DNA of 64,000 bases from Coenobita brevimanus (GCA_032717465.1 CM064715.1:35565546-35629545), one strand, 5' to 3'; numbered from the stretch's first letter, positions 31,101 through 42,036 are shown. Translations and numbers: made by a program. Notes: generated by a model from the sequence alone, not told the origin.

Positions 31101-32060
31101 CTCTATGCTCAGTACTGCTACTCAGAATTAGCACTGATATCATGACAGCTGCATCATCATCAATAACATAACTATGGTACTTACATGCTAATCAGCAGTG
31201 TATCATCACTCATCACTACGGTCATCAGCACAACTCAAAATCACAACTAATATGACAGTTAGAATTCATTATTGCACGCACAACTACCACCAGGAATTAT
31301 CACAAATATAACACCCTCACCGTCACTATCATAACAACCAGCATATGCAACATGCTTTTATTCATCACCGCGTTGACGAGTAGCACTCAGAATCACAGAT
31401 ATCACAACAACCATATCATCATGGGGGAGGCGGTGGCTCAATCGGTAGAGAGGTGGCTTGCGGTCCTACCGGACCCAGGTTCAATTCCCCGCTGGTGCAG
31501 GGAACAGTTTAAGGATTTGAATATCATTACGGCAGACTTTACCGATCTACCAGAAGACCCGCCGATATGTCGTAAAAATACCCCCGATAATACCAATACA
31601 CCAGTCCTGTATGAGACAGCCCTAGCATGTATTCAGTATGGACGGTGGGTGTTAGCGCCGAAGTGGTGACATGTGGAGGTGTGTGATACGTAGGAGGACT
31701 ACTGGGCATTGGGAGCAGGCTGAGAAGCCTATGCCCAGAATAGCGTACATAAAAAAAAAAAAAAATCAGTATTGTCACTGTTATCATCAGTCATCACTTT
31801 GTTCACCAATGCTTCTCAGAACCATCCCTACTTTAACTAAAGCCTTATCATCACAAATATTACCAGCAACATTGTCATCATCACTAAGGTCATTAGTACT
31901 CTCGTCACTACTGCCAGGATCATCACCATGCATACCACTACCACTCAGAATCACTACTAATCCTCATACATATCAAGACCATTCTCACCATTAATTACAA
32001 CTGTCATCAGTACCATCACCACTGTTACTGACTGTCATGATTACACTAACTACTGCCAGC
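31101..32060. repeat. ATC/CAC-rich imperfect trinucleotide tract
   Basis: Words such as ATCATCAC, CACTACCA and ATCACAAC dominate with loose three-base periodicity. The tract is interrupted by the SINE at 31424-31765. It is similar in style to, and complementary in strand with, the GTGATGATAATG tract at 39835-41330. Confidence 0.65.
31424..31765 (+). mobile_element. tRNA-derived SINE
   Basis: The head GGCGGTGGCTCAATCGGTAG contains an RNA polymerase III A box (GTGGCTCAATCGG, 31433-31445). A B box GGTTCAATTCC lies at 31478-31488, at the normal tRNA distance. A unique body follows, ending AGGCTGAGAAGCCTATGCCC, AGAATAGCGTACAT and a poly-A run at 31751-31765. It is a short non-coding element of 342 bases that would depend on a LINE for movement. 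A truncated relative lies at 22657-22752. The anticodon arm is degenerate, so it is not a functional tRNA. Confidence 0.8.
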
Positions 32061-32352
32061 TCTCAGTATAATAATGGTGGTGTGGTGTGGGGTGAGAGGG
32101 GAAAGGGTGTGCGGGGATCGTGGTGGGTGGTTGGGAATGACGGGGTCAAATATCTTGTCAATATCTTAGGGTGACATGTATGGGAGTGTAATGCTTGAAT
32201 TAAAAACTATGTTCAAGCAAAAGAACAAGAACAACTTTAACTTCAAGAAATTAAGCACTCGTCGCACTCATATACCTTGTGCCTAATGACGCGGTTAAAA
32301 CAACGACAAAAACAACACAAACATCATCCACTTCAATAATAAGTATAATAGA

Positions 32353-32800
32353 ACTCTGTACTTATTATTGTCCTACGGACAGTCTCGAGTCTCCATATAC
32401 TGTTTCTCAGTGACCTTGACCCCATTGAGAAGATTTTGATTTTTTTCCCATCAGCAATGGTCCATGCCAAGACATTTAACCTGGGCCCTTCAGATTCCTT
32501 GCACAGTATCCGGTTCTCTGGGAATCGTCGCGAGACTCTGAGGCCGGAATATAATAATCAGTTATGGTGGATGCTACTGTTTTCACTGGTATTATTAATC
32601 TCCACCTATTGCATGGGTGGAGACTATTTTTTTTGCTGGTATTATTATTATTATCCCGGCCTCAAAGTCTCACGACGATTCCAGGAGAATTGGAGGCTGT
32701 GGAACGAATCTGAAGGGCCCAGGTTATGTGTCCTGGCGTGGACCATTGCTGATAGATAAAAATCCAAATCCTTTACATACAGTGGCAGAAGGGGTCATAT
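32353..32800. mobile_element. Hairpin MITE, family M2, most complete copy
   Basis: The left arm (about 32411-32565) and right arm (about 32640-32797) are inverted repeats. CATCAGCAATGGTCCATGCC pairs with GGCGTGGACCATTGCTGATA, AACCTGGGCCCTTCAGATTC with GAATCTGAAGGGCCCAGGTT, and GAGACTCTGAGGCCGG with CCGGCCTCAAAGTCTC. The centre is itself palindromic (TCTCCACCTA...GGGTGGAGA). No coding capacity. Partial copies cluster at 32945-33185, 36775-36990, 37110-37435, 38738-39020 and 39560-39665. Confidence 0.8.
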
Positions 32801-32944
32801 TAGTATTGTGAGTGAACAGGATGAGGTGGTCGTGTGTGCTGGAGATTTCAACGGGATCTAAGCAAGTAATCTGAAAATAAAACTTGGGTGACTGATCCCT
32901 AAGAGTTTATTTCGTTTTATTTTAAAAATTCCAAATTTCCCCAA

Positions 32945-33185
32945 TTGGGCCAAGATTACTGTAAGAAAGAGAAGTTGGAAACTAGTGACTGCCCACTGGA
33001 CAGTTACATAGTTCTAGTTATTATTATTCTCACCTCAGAGTCTTGCAAAGATTCCAGGAGAACCGGGAACTGTGCAAGGAATCTGAAGGTCCCAGATTAT
33101 GTCCCCTGGCATGGGCTGTTGTTGATATAAAAAATCATAATCTCCCCAGTGGGGTCAAGGTCATTGTAAAAAACAGCAGCAGACA
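32945..33185. mobile_element. Partial M2 MITE copy
   Basis: Carries the outer tail (AACTAGTGACTGCCC, GGACAGTTAC) and a right-arm segment (CTCAGAGTCTTGCAAAGATT, GGAATCTGAAGGTCCCAGAT, GGGGTCAAGGTCATTG). Confidence 0.7.
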
Positions 33186-33412
33186 CATGCATTCTTTGAC
33201 ACCTTTGTCAGATCCCTTGGTGATGTTGCACAAGAAATTACAATTAGGTGTTCAGATCTTGTTTATATTACACATGCTTTACCACATGGCGGTATTGGCG
33301 GGCCCATAGGTCCGCTTCCACTCTGACCTGTGTCAGGTGGAAAAATCTATAACAACAACAACAACACATGGCAAAGCTTCCTTATTGTGTCTACACAATA
33401 GAAATGTGTCGC
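33186..33412. other. Non-coding spacer with (CAA)n
   Basis: Contains (CAA)n at about 33350-33366 after GTGGAAAAATCTATAA, which could be the tail of an unidentified short element. No gene seen. Confidence 0.4.
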
Positions 33413-33493
33413 TATTTTTTTTTTTTTTTTTTTTTTTTTAGATAATGAATGGAGGAAGGAAATACAAAGGAAAAAGAAAATAAGTCCATGTGC

Positions 33494-34007
33494 CTAAATG
33501 CATCCTTCATTCATAAAATATTTATAACAACTAGATTTAAATAGAAGTGGATTAAATGTTTGTGGGAAGCAACTCCTCGGAAGTGAATTCCAGAGAGTAG
33601 TAGTTCTGGGGATAAATGAATTTTGATAAGCAGAGGTTCTGCACTGCGGGGGAGAGAGTGAGTTCATGGGCGCTCCCAGCTGCCCGAGTATTTCCGGAGA
33701 AAATGTGAAGGGAAGGCACAATTGAAGCCAGTTCGTCAGAGCACTTACGGTAAAAGTATCGATAAAATAATGCTAAAGAAGCAACATCTCTACGTTCTGA
33801 TAATGGAGGAAGGTCCTGCGTAATGGAAGGATTATTGATTAATCTAATGGCTTTATTTTGAATTTTGTCCAACTGCCTCAATGCAACCGCTCCACATCCA
33901 CTCCACAGTGGTGAACAGTATTCGATCTGAGAACGCACGTGACTTTTGTATATTGTGCCCATCTGCTCGTCAGTGAAGAACTCACGAACTCTGTACATAA
34001 GTCCCAA
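33494..34007 (-). pseudogene. JB fragment: C-terminal region
   Basis: Two overlapping frames give the family's C-terminal blocks: GLMYRVREFFTDEQMGTIYK, EYCSPLWSGCG, KAIRLINNPSITQDLPPLSE, RRDVASLALFYRYFYRKCSD, then TSAYQNSFIPRTTTLWNSLP. One frameshift separates them near 33720. Confidence 0.8.
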
Positions 34008-34272
34008 TTTTGGGGAAGCATTTTTAGCAAGGGATTTAACATAAGCTGTCCAGCTTAGGCTGGGGTTTAGAGTAACACCTAGGATATCAACTGTAGTGGA
34101 TATGGGAATATTGACATCATTTAAATTATGTGAGAGTCTGAGGGATTCTTTCTGTTGGAGAAATTAATGTATTTAGTTTTCTGAGCATTAAATGAGACCA
34201 GATTTGTTTGTCCCCATTGATTAACTTTAGAAAGGTCCTGGTTCAAAGAAATTGCTGTGATTATTTGGGAAT

Positions 34273-34470
34273 TCATATCAAATTGTGTAAAGGAGGTACT
34301 ATATGTGAAAGAACCATGAAGGGTCGAGTCATCAGCATAAGAGTGTATTGGGTTGTGAGTGACAGATAGGAGGTCATTATGTAAATGAGAAAGAGGGTTG
34401 GCGCCAAAACTGATCCCTGAGGTACGCCAGCATTTGTGGAATGAAACTGAAAATAAATTCCATCTACCAT
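34273..34470 (-). pseudogene. JB fragment: RT catalytic palm
   Basis: Shows [19 protein letters not shown], then shifts frame. In the next frame the DNA reads [17 protein letters not shown], so the YADD pair itself is intact but out of frame. Confidence 0.75.
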
Positions 34471-35036
34471 GACTCGTATTTTCTATTATGAAGGTAAGAA
34501 GAAATTAGAGGAACCAGTGATGCAAGGCCATAGTGTGACATCTTAGACAATAAGGCCCGGTGCCATACTCTGTCAAATGCTTTTGATATACCAAGTGCTA
34601 TTGTGTGTGTTTCACCGTGTTGATCTATTGTTTTGTTTATCTGATGGGTAAGAAGGCAAAGAATGTCTACAGCTGAACGTTCTTGTCTAAATCCATACTG
34701 CCAATCATTGATTAATTTAGTGATTTCTAGATGCTTGATTCTGTGTTTGTTCATTAGTGTCTCAAAAACCTTACCAAGAATGGAAGTTATTGCAATTGTT
34801 CTATAGTTTGATGGATCAGAAGTTGCCCCCTTTTTGGGAGCAGGATGGATACTTGCTTCTTTCCATGAGGCTGGAAAACTTGAGGTATGGATGATTAAAC
34901 GGAAAAATTTTGCCATTACAGGAGCCAACACTGAGGAGCAATTTTTAAGTACTATTGAAGGAATTTCATCTGGAACAGTAGCTTTGTCTGCTGAGAGATT
35001 CTGTAATACAGCTTGTACGCATCTGGGGTGAATCAT
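34464..35036 (-). pseudogene. JB fragment: reverse transcriptase N-terminal half
   Basis: Contains LQNLSADKATVPDEIPSIVL, SFPASWKEASIHPAPKKGAT, DPSNYRTIAITSILGKVFET, WQYGFRQERSAVDILCLLTH and [20 protein letters not shown]. The first catalytic Asp of the palm (ALDISKAF in J1) is Gly here, which alone would abolish activity. Confidence 0.85.
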
Positions 35037-35618
35037 GAAAGGAGGTAGTTGAGAGGAATCAAAATCTAGTACAGGAATATTGTGATTTTATGTATTTAGG
35101 GTTGAGTTTGTTGAAAAAAAAATGTCAACAAGAAGTGTGGCTTTTCCACGTGGGTCATTTACTAGATATCCATTGATGGACTGTAAAGGTGGAATGGAAG
35201 AGATGGTAGTGAAGTTAATTTTGAATGAATTAAGGGTTACCCAGAATGTTTTTTGTTATCATTTGGGTTGTTCAGTAGTTTGTTAGCCTGTCTATGTAGA
35301 CAGTTTGATTTAGAAAGATAGATAATAGTTTTGGCATGGTTTCTGATATTTCAATAATTGTTAAAGGCTTTTTTAGTTTTGGTCCTAGTATAAGTGTTAA
35401 TAGGCTATTGTTTTATGTTCTGTTACTCTAGCACAATTGTGGTCTAACCATTTAGGAGAATTACATCTTTTTCTATAACAATGATGGGAATGAATGTTTC
35501 CATACCGACTTTATTGAAATCCTGTATGTGGCCCCGTGTGGAATTTGCATCTTGGGAGAAAAAGGAGGTCTAAGGAACATCCATGAAAAAATTATGAAGT
35601 CCCTCCCAGTTTGCCGTG
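35037..35618 (-). pseudogene. JB fragment: region between endonuclease and RT
   Basis: No long frame survives. Scattered minus-strand matches in several frames suggest the linker. Confidence rests mainly on position between two identified domains. Confidence 0.5.
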
Positions 35619-36239
35619 TCATTTAGTCACCACGACAGGTTCAGAGCAGGAGGTTGTGGTAGGTGTTAAACTGGTGGCTTGAATCAGACAATGATCCGAG
35701 GATCCGAGGGGGGACTTCACTTCGATATTATAGTTTTCTAAATTGGTTGTTAGAAACAAGCCCAATAGGTGGGGATTTTGATCGGGGTTGTCTGGTACAC
35801 GGGTGGGTTGACTGACTAAGTGGGTGAGATTAAACGAGTCTGCAAATTGCTCACATTCAAGACCAGAGTCATCAGTTCTGGCTGAATAAGTGAGCCATTC
35901 AACATTATGGACATTAAAATTACCCAGAATAGTAATTTCTGATGAAGTATTAATGTTGAGGACACTTAGCTGTGTAGACAGAGTCAAAAAACTCGGCTTG
36001 GGAGGGGCATTAGGGGAACGATAAACACAACAGAAATACTTAGCTTTACCAAAAGAATTTAATTTGTATATGGAATAGTCGAAATAAGGACAATTAAATT
36101 TAGTAATCTCCTCCAGGGCAATTTTTGATTTAGTAAGGCAGCATACGTCTCCTTTGGTTCTGAAATTTTGAATCAAGATATAACCAGGAAAGTTAAATCT
36201 GGCTAAATCAGAGGTGGAGCTTACTTGTGTCTCTGTCAA
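35619..36239 (-). pseudogene. JB fragment: AP-type endonuclease
   Basis: Starts MTETQVSSTSDLARF and continues with KYFCCVYRSPNAPPK, ITILGNFNVHNVEWL, LTHLVSQPTRVPDNPDQNPH and [13 protein letters not shown]. The catalytic Asp of GDFN is Asn (GNFN). The Glu of TET and the SDH motif are kept. The upstream part of the domain (FFCNIRGLHSNINSV) lies at about 36240-36335 in the same direction. Confidence 0.8.
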
Positions 36240-36335
36240 TAATAGCAGATCAGGGGATTCAAACTGGAGGAAATTTTGAACAGAGTTAATGTTGGAGTGA
36301 AGTCCCCTAATATTGCAAAAGAAAATTTTACTGCA

Positions 36336-36482
36336 CTAACGAGCAGATTTAGGGCGCCGCAACACTGGAGGTGGCACAGTCGCTTGACGACGACCGGGAG
36401 GGCCCTGTGCAGACGACCCAGCCCTACCGGTGGTGGTCACCCGAGAAAACACCGCACTAGTTACAAGTACAGCAGCAGCCAT
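36336..36482 (-). pseudogene. JB N-terminal segment ending at a stop
   Basis: ATG at 36482 opens MAAAVLVTSAVFSRVTTTGR and runs about 48 codons through a Pro/Arg-rich stretch to a TAG just before the endonuclease starts (CSKIFFCNIRG). J1 has the same layout ([10 protein letters not shown], a Pro-rich stretch, then LLHFCNIRG) without a stop, so the TAG is probably a disabling mutation. Confidence 0.65.
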
Positions 36483-36774
36483 GGTTCTTTCTATGGGGGG
36501 GAGAACATGGATGTGTTGTGGAATGTGTATGATACGTAATGACAAGATCGGTGTCTTATGGAGAGAGGATAGCTTGTTTAAGGCAATGTGATATAATGTG
36601 GATGTGTGTGTTGTGTAAAGAGGGCAGCCTGACGCCCTCTGATGTTTGAGGCAGAAAGATGTGTAACCAGCTACCAAGGCCTAGGAGAGAAAATGGAATC
36701 CAGGCTATTCCCTGAGTCTCCCATAACCTTGGCGGTAGTACTTCCCTAGGTGGGTCTGCCTACCCCTACTACTC

Positions 36775-36990
36775 ATTATCTTTATCCCAGCCTCAGAGTC
36801 TCCCCACCTTTTCAGGAGAACTGGAGAAGGGCCCAGGTTATTTGTCCTAGCAGGGACATTTGCTGACAGAAAAAAAAAAAATCAATATTTCCCAAAAGGG
36901 GTCATGATCACTAAGAAACAGTAGGTGGAGACTAATGCCTGTTCATAGGACAGTTACCGAGTTCCCGCACTAATCAGTTACATATTCATC
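36775..36990. mobile_element. Partial M2 MITE copy
   Basis: Shows CCCAGCCTCAGAGTCTCC, GGGCCCAGGTTAT, AAACAGTAGGTGGAGACTAA and AGGACAGTTACCGAGTT, the right arm and outer tail of the family. Confidence 0.7.
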
Positions 36991-37109
36991 TTGTGCAGCT
37001 ACAATAAGGAAGCATCACCATGAGGTAAGATATGTATAATATAAACAGGATCTGAAGACACTAAAGTTACAATCAAGAGTAACATCAGCAAGGGAGACAA
37101 ACGTGTTGA

Positions 37110-37435
37110 AGAGCACAGTTCGCTGCTTCTGTTTCTTGCAGTGATCTTGGCCCCATTGGGAAGATTTGGATTTTTTTTCTATCAACAATGGCCATGACAC
37201 ATAACCTGGGCCCTTCAGATTCCCTACACAGTCTCCGGTTCTCCTGGAATCGTTCCAAGACTTTGAGACGAGCATAATAGCATTACTACCAACTAAAACA
37301 ATGGTCTCCACCTACGTGGTAGGTGGAGACTAATAATACCAGCAAAAACAATGTAGGTGGAGACTAACTAGAACTCTGTAACTGTCCTGTGGATAGTCAC
37401 TAGTCTCCGCTACTATTTCTTACAATGACCTTAAC
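37110..37435. mobile_element. M2 MITE copy, left part, interrupted by RTE-A3
   Basis: Begins AGTGATCTTGGCCCCATTGG, includes CATAACCTGGGCCCTTCAGA, TCTCCGGTTCTCCTGGAATC and the central CTCCACCTACGTGGTAGGTG. It ends TTTCTTACAATGACCTTAAC. The family consensus continues TGACCCCATTGGGAAGATTT, which here appears only at 38738-38770, after the RTE-A3 insertion. Confidence 0.75.
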
Positions 37436-37458
37436 TTCTTAGCATTTGTCTTGTTTGT

Positions 37459-37922
37459 ATGATAGGAAGAGTGTATGGTAGGATACTTATTGACAGAGTT
37501 AGAGGAAGAACAGAGAAATTAGTTGGAGAAGAACAGGGAGGTTTTAGGAAGGGAGGAGGTTGTGTAGATCAGATATTCATTCTTAGATCTTTAGTGGAGG
37601 AGTTTCTGGAGAGGGAAAAGAAGTTGTGTGCGGCTTTCGTGGATTTGGAGAGGGCATGTGACGGGGTGGATAGACGAAGATTTGGAGGGTGTTAAGAATA
37701 TGTGGAGTAGATGGGAAGTTGTTGAATGCTGTGAAGAGTGTGTACGATGGTACGGAGGCTGCAGTGCATGTGGATGGTGAACTAGGTGAGTTTTTCTCTT
37801 TGAAAGTTGGGTTGAAGCAGGGATGTGTCATGTCTCCGTGGTTGTTCAATCTGTACATGGATGGGGTAATAAAAGAGGTACAAGGTAGTGGATGTTGGAG
37901 TGGCCCTGGTGAGGAAGGATAG
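37459..37922 (+). pseudogene. RTE-A3 reverse transcriptase, first part
   Basis: Two overlapping frames. The first gives GRVYGRILIDRVRGRTEKLV, GEEQGGFRKGGGCVDQIFIL and FVDLERACDGVDRR. The second gives LRICGVDGKLLNAVKSVYDG, FSLKVGLKQGCVMSPWLFNL and YMDGVIKEVQG. AYDR of the palm has become ACDG. Confidence 0.8.
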
Positions 37923-38586
37923 TGTTTGGAAACTCCCTGTACTGTTGTTTGCAGATGATACTGTGTTGTTGAGTGAGGACGAGGGGGAGCTGCAAGGCTT
38001 GGTGGATGAGTTTGGGAGAGTGTGTAAGAAACGGAATCTAAAGGTGAATGTAGGGAAGAGTAAAGTGATGGTCTTTGACAGAGGTGAAGTCAGTGAATGT
38101 ACAGCGAGGTTGGATGGTGAGGAATTGGAAAATGTGAGTACGTTTAAGTACTTGGGTAGTGTGATGAGTAAGGATGGAGGTTTGGAGGGTGAGGTGCTTG
38201 AAAAGGTACAGCAGGGAAGAAAGGTTGCTGGTTCTTTGAAAGCAGTGATAAGAAACAGGGAAGTGAGCATGGAAGTAAAAAAGTTACTACATGACAGTAT
38301 TGTGATACCAACTCTATCGTACGGAAGTGAAGCTTGGACGTTGTTGGAAGGACACATGTCAAGAGTGAGAGCAGTGGAAATGAGTTATTTAAGAGGAGCC
38401 TGTGGAGTCACATGGAGAGACAGGCTGACGAATGAGGATATAAGGGAGCGTTGTGGTGTGGATGTGGATGTGATAGGAAGCGTTATGAGGAACACACTGA
38501 GGTGGTTTGGCCATGTGGAGAGGATGGAGGGTGAAAGACTGACGAAGAAGTGGAGGGGGGAAGAGGGAGGGGGAGGCCGAGGATGA
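37888..38586 (+). pseudogene. RTE-A3 RT catalytic core and C-terminal region
   Basis: 232 codons with LPVLLFADDTVLLSEDEGEL, LKVNVGKSKVMVFDRGEVSE, VSTFKYLGSVMSKDGGLEG, IVIPTLSYGSEAWTLLEG, LRGACGVTWRDRLTNED and LRWFGHVERMEGERLTK. FADD is intact. A frame slip at GRP ends it before the tail motif RMRWRDG. Confidence 0.8.
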
Positions 38587-38737
38587 GATGGAGGGATGGG
38601 GTGGAGAGGTATATGAGAGAGGGGTGTGTGAGTTGGGAGCAGGGCAGTGAAATGGCGGGGGACAGGGCGACTTGGAGGCGATTTGTTTGTGGCCACCCCA
38701 AACGGGATTGAGGCGTCTGGCAATAGATAAATAGATA

Positions 38738-39020
38738 GACCTTGACCCCATTTGGGAGATTTGGATTTTTTTTAAATAAAACGAATTAAACTCTTAGGAA
38801 TCGGTTCGCTAAATTTCATTTTCAGATGACTTGCTTAGGTCCTGTTGAACTCTCCAGTAGACAAGACCACCTAATCTCCCTCACGAGATAATGCTGATAT
38901 GACACTTTCTGACACACCCTTCCACTTCCCATGAAGATTTGAATTATTTTTCTATCAGTAATGGCCCATACCAGGACACATAACCTTGGCCCTTTAGATT
39001 CTTCACTCAGGCTCCTGTGT
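38738..39020. mobile_element. M2 MITE remainder and partial copy
   Basis: ACCTTGACCCCATTTGGGAG ATTTGG at 38739-38764 continues the MITE interrupted by RTE-A3. A further arm segment (TATCAGTAATGGCCCATACC, AGGACACATAACC) lies at about 38953-38990. Confidence 0.65.
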
Positions 39021-39559
39021 AGATATTATATAGGCACTAGTATATATCTCATAACACAATGTACAGGATGCAGTGTCTGCTGAAGACATACACAGCATCT
39101 CACTAGGATTGTCAATCCACATAATGTCTATCCACAGTCTTGTTGTCCCAGACCATCAAGAATTCTTAATATATGATGTATCTCAAACAATCTCGTTGTA
39201 GTCCAGGCGACCAAGAATTTCATGACGTATTCACACATGTGGAGTAACCAGCCCTAGTTGGTTAGTCCACGTGAACAGAAATCTACTAGACACTACAGTA
39301 CATCACGCACACGCATCCTCTCCAAGCTGTATATAATGTCGGAGAGATTCCCTTCAGATCAGAAAGGGGGGAGAGGGGCTAGAGAGAAGGCCTGACACAG
39401 GTCACCTAGGAGGCTTGCCATCATGCTATCGAGATTAGTGGCGAGCGGTAACAGAGAACCGAACTACAGTCAGATCAAAACACGCCTTAATAGTTTACAC
39501 ATCGATAAAATACGTCACTGAGATTAGTGGCAAGTGGCAATTGAGAACCAACTACGATA
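39021..39559. other. Non-coding stretch, no gene seen
   Basis: No recognisable motif. Words such as GATTAGTGGCAAGTGGCAA and GAGATTAGTGGCGAGCGGTA repeat at about 39431 and 39520, a short diverged duplication. Confidence 0.45.
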
Positions 39560-39665
39560 ACCGAGACGGGTTCTTCTGGAATTGTTGCGAGACTCTGAGG
39601 CCGGAATAGTAACAATATCAGAAGAAACAACAGTCTCCACCTAAGTAATAGGTGGAGACTAACCA
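39560..39665. mobile_element. Partial M2 MITE copy (central part)
   Basis: GAGACTCTGAGGCCGGAATA, then AGTCTCCACCTA and TAGGTGGAGACT forming the central hairpin. Confidence 0.7.
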
Positions 39666-39834
39666 CTAACATTTATGCTTACGGTACATCAGTATATTTA
39701 TACTAACTGTACATCCTATGGTACATGTGATGTTTTGACTCGGGGTGGTGCTGTGGTGGTGTATGATGAAGCCTGATTGTTGATGTATGTGTTTACTTTG
39801 GACCCTGTTTGGTGAATGTCGTTTTAATGCTATA

Positions 39835-41330
39835 TGTATTATAGGAGATGATGGTGGTAAATTTTATACTAGTGATGACAATGGTGGTGGTACTATCAGT
39901 GATAACAAAGGGTGCAATAATTGGTGATGAACTGTAGTGATAGTGGCTGGTGACGAAGTGTGATGGTTACGGACTAAGTGATGTTTGGAACTGATGTTTA
40001 GTGATATGATCTGAGTGACGATTAATGATGAAGTGCATGACAGGCTTTTGAGTGACAGTTAACTGTTTGCAACTGGAAATGGTGATTAATGATGAATAGT
40101 GATAATTTATGATGATGTGTTGATTTGTTATAAAATGATGATTGTGACAATGAATTCTGGGTGAGGATCGGTAGTGAAATGGGGAGTTAATGGTGTTGGT
40201 GATGAATTGTGATGACGATGAAGGTTTGGAACGACTGATAATGATGTGTGGTAATAAGTATGACGGCGATGAGGTGTGGTGATAATTATAATTATTAGAG
40301 ATGAACTGTGGTGATATTAGTTTGACTGGAGATGCAGTATGATGATAATTATGATGACTGGTGATGAAGTGTGGTGATAAATATGACGATTGGTGATGGG
40401 GTGCAGTGATAATGATGACTGGTGATAAAATGTTAAAGAGGTCATGACTTGTGATGTGATGTAGTGGTAATGGTGATAACATGAGGTGAAGTTTGATGGT
40501 AATAGTGACGACTGGTGGCGATAATGTTTATGAAAATGGAGGTCAGCTGTGGTGATAATGACGATGATTGATGATGAAGTGTGATGATAATAGTGCAACG
40601 GTGATGACTGGCGATGAGTTATGATAACTGTAATGATAATGTTGAGTAGTGATGATATGATGAAAGTGATAATCACGGCTGATGGGGTGAAAACCCTAAT
40701 TGTGATGGGTGATATTGAATTTAGGAGATAATGGTGATGGCTTTTGATGAAAAAGGCGATGATTGGTGTTGAATAGTGGTGATAATGGTGACTTGTCATG
40801 ATAATGGTGATGACGTGTAAATGTGACAATGGTGATGAAATGTGGTGATAATGGTGACTTGTCATGATAATGGTGATGACATGATAAATGTGACGATGGT
40901 GATGACTGGTGATGAAATGTGGTGATAATGATGACTTGTCATGATAATGGTGATGACGTGATAAATATGACGATAATGGTGATGACTGGTGATGAAGTGT
41001 AATGATAACTGTGATTATTGGTGGGGAAATATGGTGAAGAGGACTGGTGACGAAGTGTAATGATAACTGTGATTGTTGGTGAGAAAATATGGTGGTAATG
41101 GCGACAACTATTAATGGTGTGTGATGATAAAGATGATGACTGGTGATTAGCTGTGACGATGATGATGACTGGTGATGAACAGGTGATGTTCGGTGATAGT
41201 GATGATGGTTGGTGACGAACTACAGTGATAATGGTGATGAAAATAGCGATGAAATGTGATGACAATGATGACTGATGGTGAAGTGGTGATAATGGAGATA
41301 ACTGGTGATGATACTGACATTAACTGGGAT
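39835..41330. repeat. GATGAT-rich imperfect repeat tract (left of J4)
   Basis: Long run of GTGATGATAATG-type words. Within 40780-41000, a unit of about 62-74 bases (GGTGATAATGGTGACTTGTC, ATGATAATGGTGATGAC) is repeated three times. His-, Ser- and Ile-rich minus-strand frames of up to 182 codons are products of this repeat, not genes. Confidence 0.75.
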
Positions 41331-41333
41331 GAC

Positions 41334-41748
41334 TGGGCCTGATGGAGTCCCTCCTGTTGTCCTCAAGAACTGTGCTTCTGTGCTTGCACCCTGCCTAGGT
41401 AAACTCTTTCGCCTTTGTCTTTCAACTTGTACCTTTCCTTCTTGCTGGAAGTTTGCTCTCATTCAGCCAGTCCCAAAGAAGGGGGACCATCCCCAACCCT
41501 CTAAGTATCGTCCAATTGCTTTAACATCCTGTATCTCAAAAGTTTTCGAGTCTATTCTTAACAGAAAAATTTTAAAGCATCTTTCCTATCAAAACCTTCT
41601 TTCTGATCGTCAGTATGGGTTCCATCAGGGACGCTCCACTGGCGATTTTCTCGTTTACCTTTCAGACTCCTGGTCATCCTGCTTTCGGGACTTTGGCAGA
41701 AGCTTTGCCATGAAAATTAACATCTCAAAGGCTTTCGATCGAGTCTGA
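41334..41748 (+). pseudogene. J4 reverse transcriptase, first part
   Basis: Follows J1 closely: [60 protein letters not shown] and YGFHQGRSTGDFLVYLSDSW. It then reads [12 protein letters not shown] and stops (TGA). The catalytic Asp of ALDISKAF is Asn. The palm part to YADD (41750-42030) is frameshifted; the YADD site reads TADD at about 41962-41975. Confidence 0.8.
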
Positions 41749-42036
41749 CAAAAATCTTAAATTTCCAGACTGCCCTCTTACTGCTTCTATCATTCATCTA
41801 TAGCTTCCTTTCTGGTTGCTCTATAGCCGCTGTTGTTGACGGCCATCGTTCTTCTCCCGGATCTATCAACAGTGGTGTTCCTCATGGTTCTGTCCTGTAC
41901 CAACTCACTTCCTTTTATTCATCAGTGACCTTCCAAGCTGTACATCTAACCCTATCCACTAGTACGCTGATGATTTCACGATTCCGTTCTCGCAACGTCT
42001 ATCTCAGTAGTTTCTTAGCAAACAAGAGATGAGGCT

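Larger units (their letters stand above)
33413..36770 (-). mobile_element. Jockey-like LINE of a second family (JB), near full length, inactive
   Basis: A reverse-strand element with a poly-A tail (T run at about 33415-33439). Coding remnants run from an N-terminal start near 36482 to a C-terminal end near 33494. About 280 bases beyond the start look like a 5' leader, with TAGGGAAGTACTACCGCC resembling the J1 leader. It is distinct from J1 in sequence but shares its order: short Ser/Pro-rich N-terminus, endonuclease, RT, C-terminal region. Key catalytic residues are mutated and frameshifts occur, so it is inactive. M2 MITE copies lie on both sides. Confidence 0.8.
37441..38737 (+). mobile_element. 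RTE-A copy RTE-A3, 5' truncated, nested in an M2 MITE
   Basis: Begins in the RT at AGCATTTGTCTTGTTTGTAT and ends GCGTCTGGCAATAGATAAAT plus AGATA. GACCTTAAC (37427-37435) and GACCTTGAC (38738-38746) flank it and differ by one base. They probably represent the target-site duplication, taken from the MITE's own GTGACCTTGACCCC. Frames are interrupted at about 37690 and 37900, so it is inactive, but it is one of the better preserved copies. Confidence 0.85.

Noticed and set aside
40317..40865. His-Ser-Ile-rich reverse frames of up to 182 codons
   Set aside because: They arise from the GATGAT-type repeat and have no recognisable domain.
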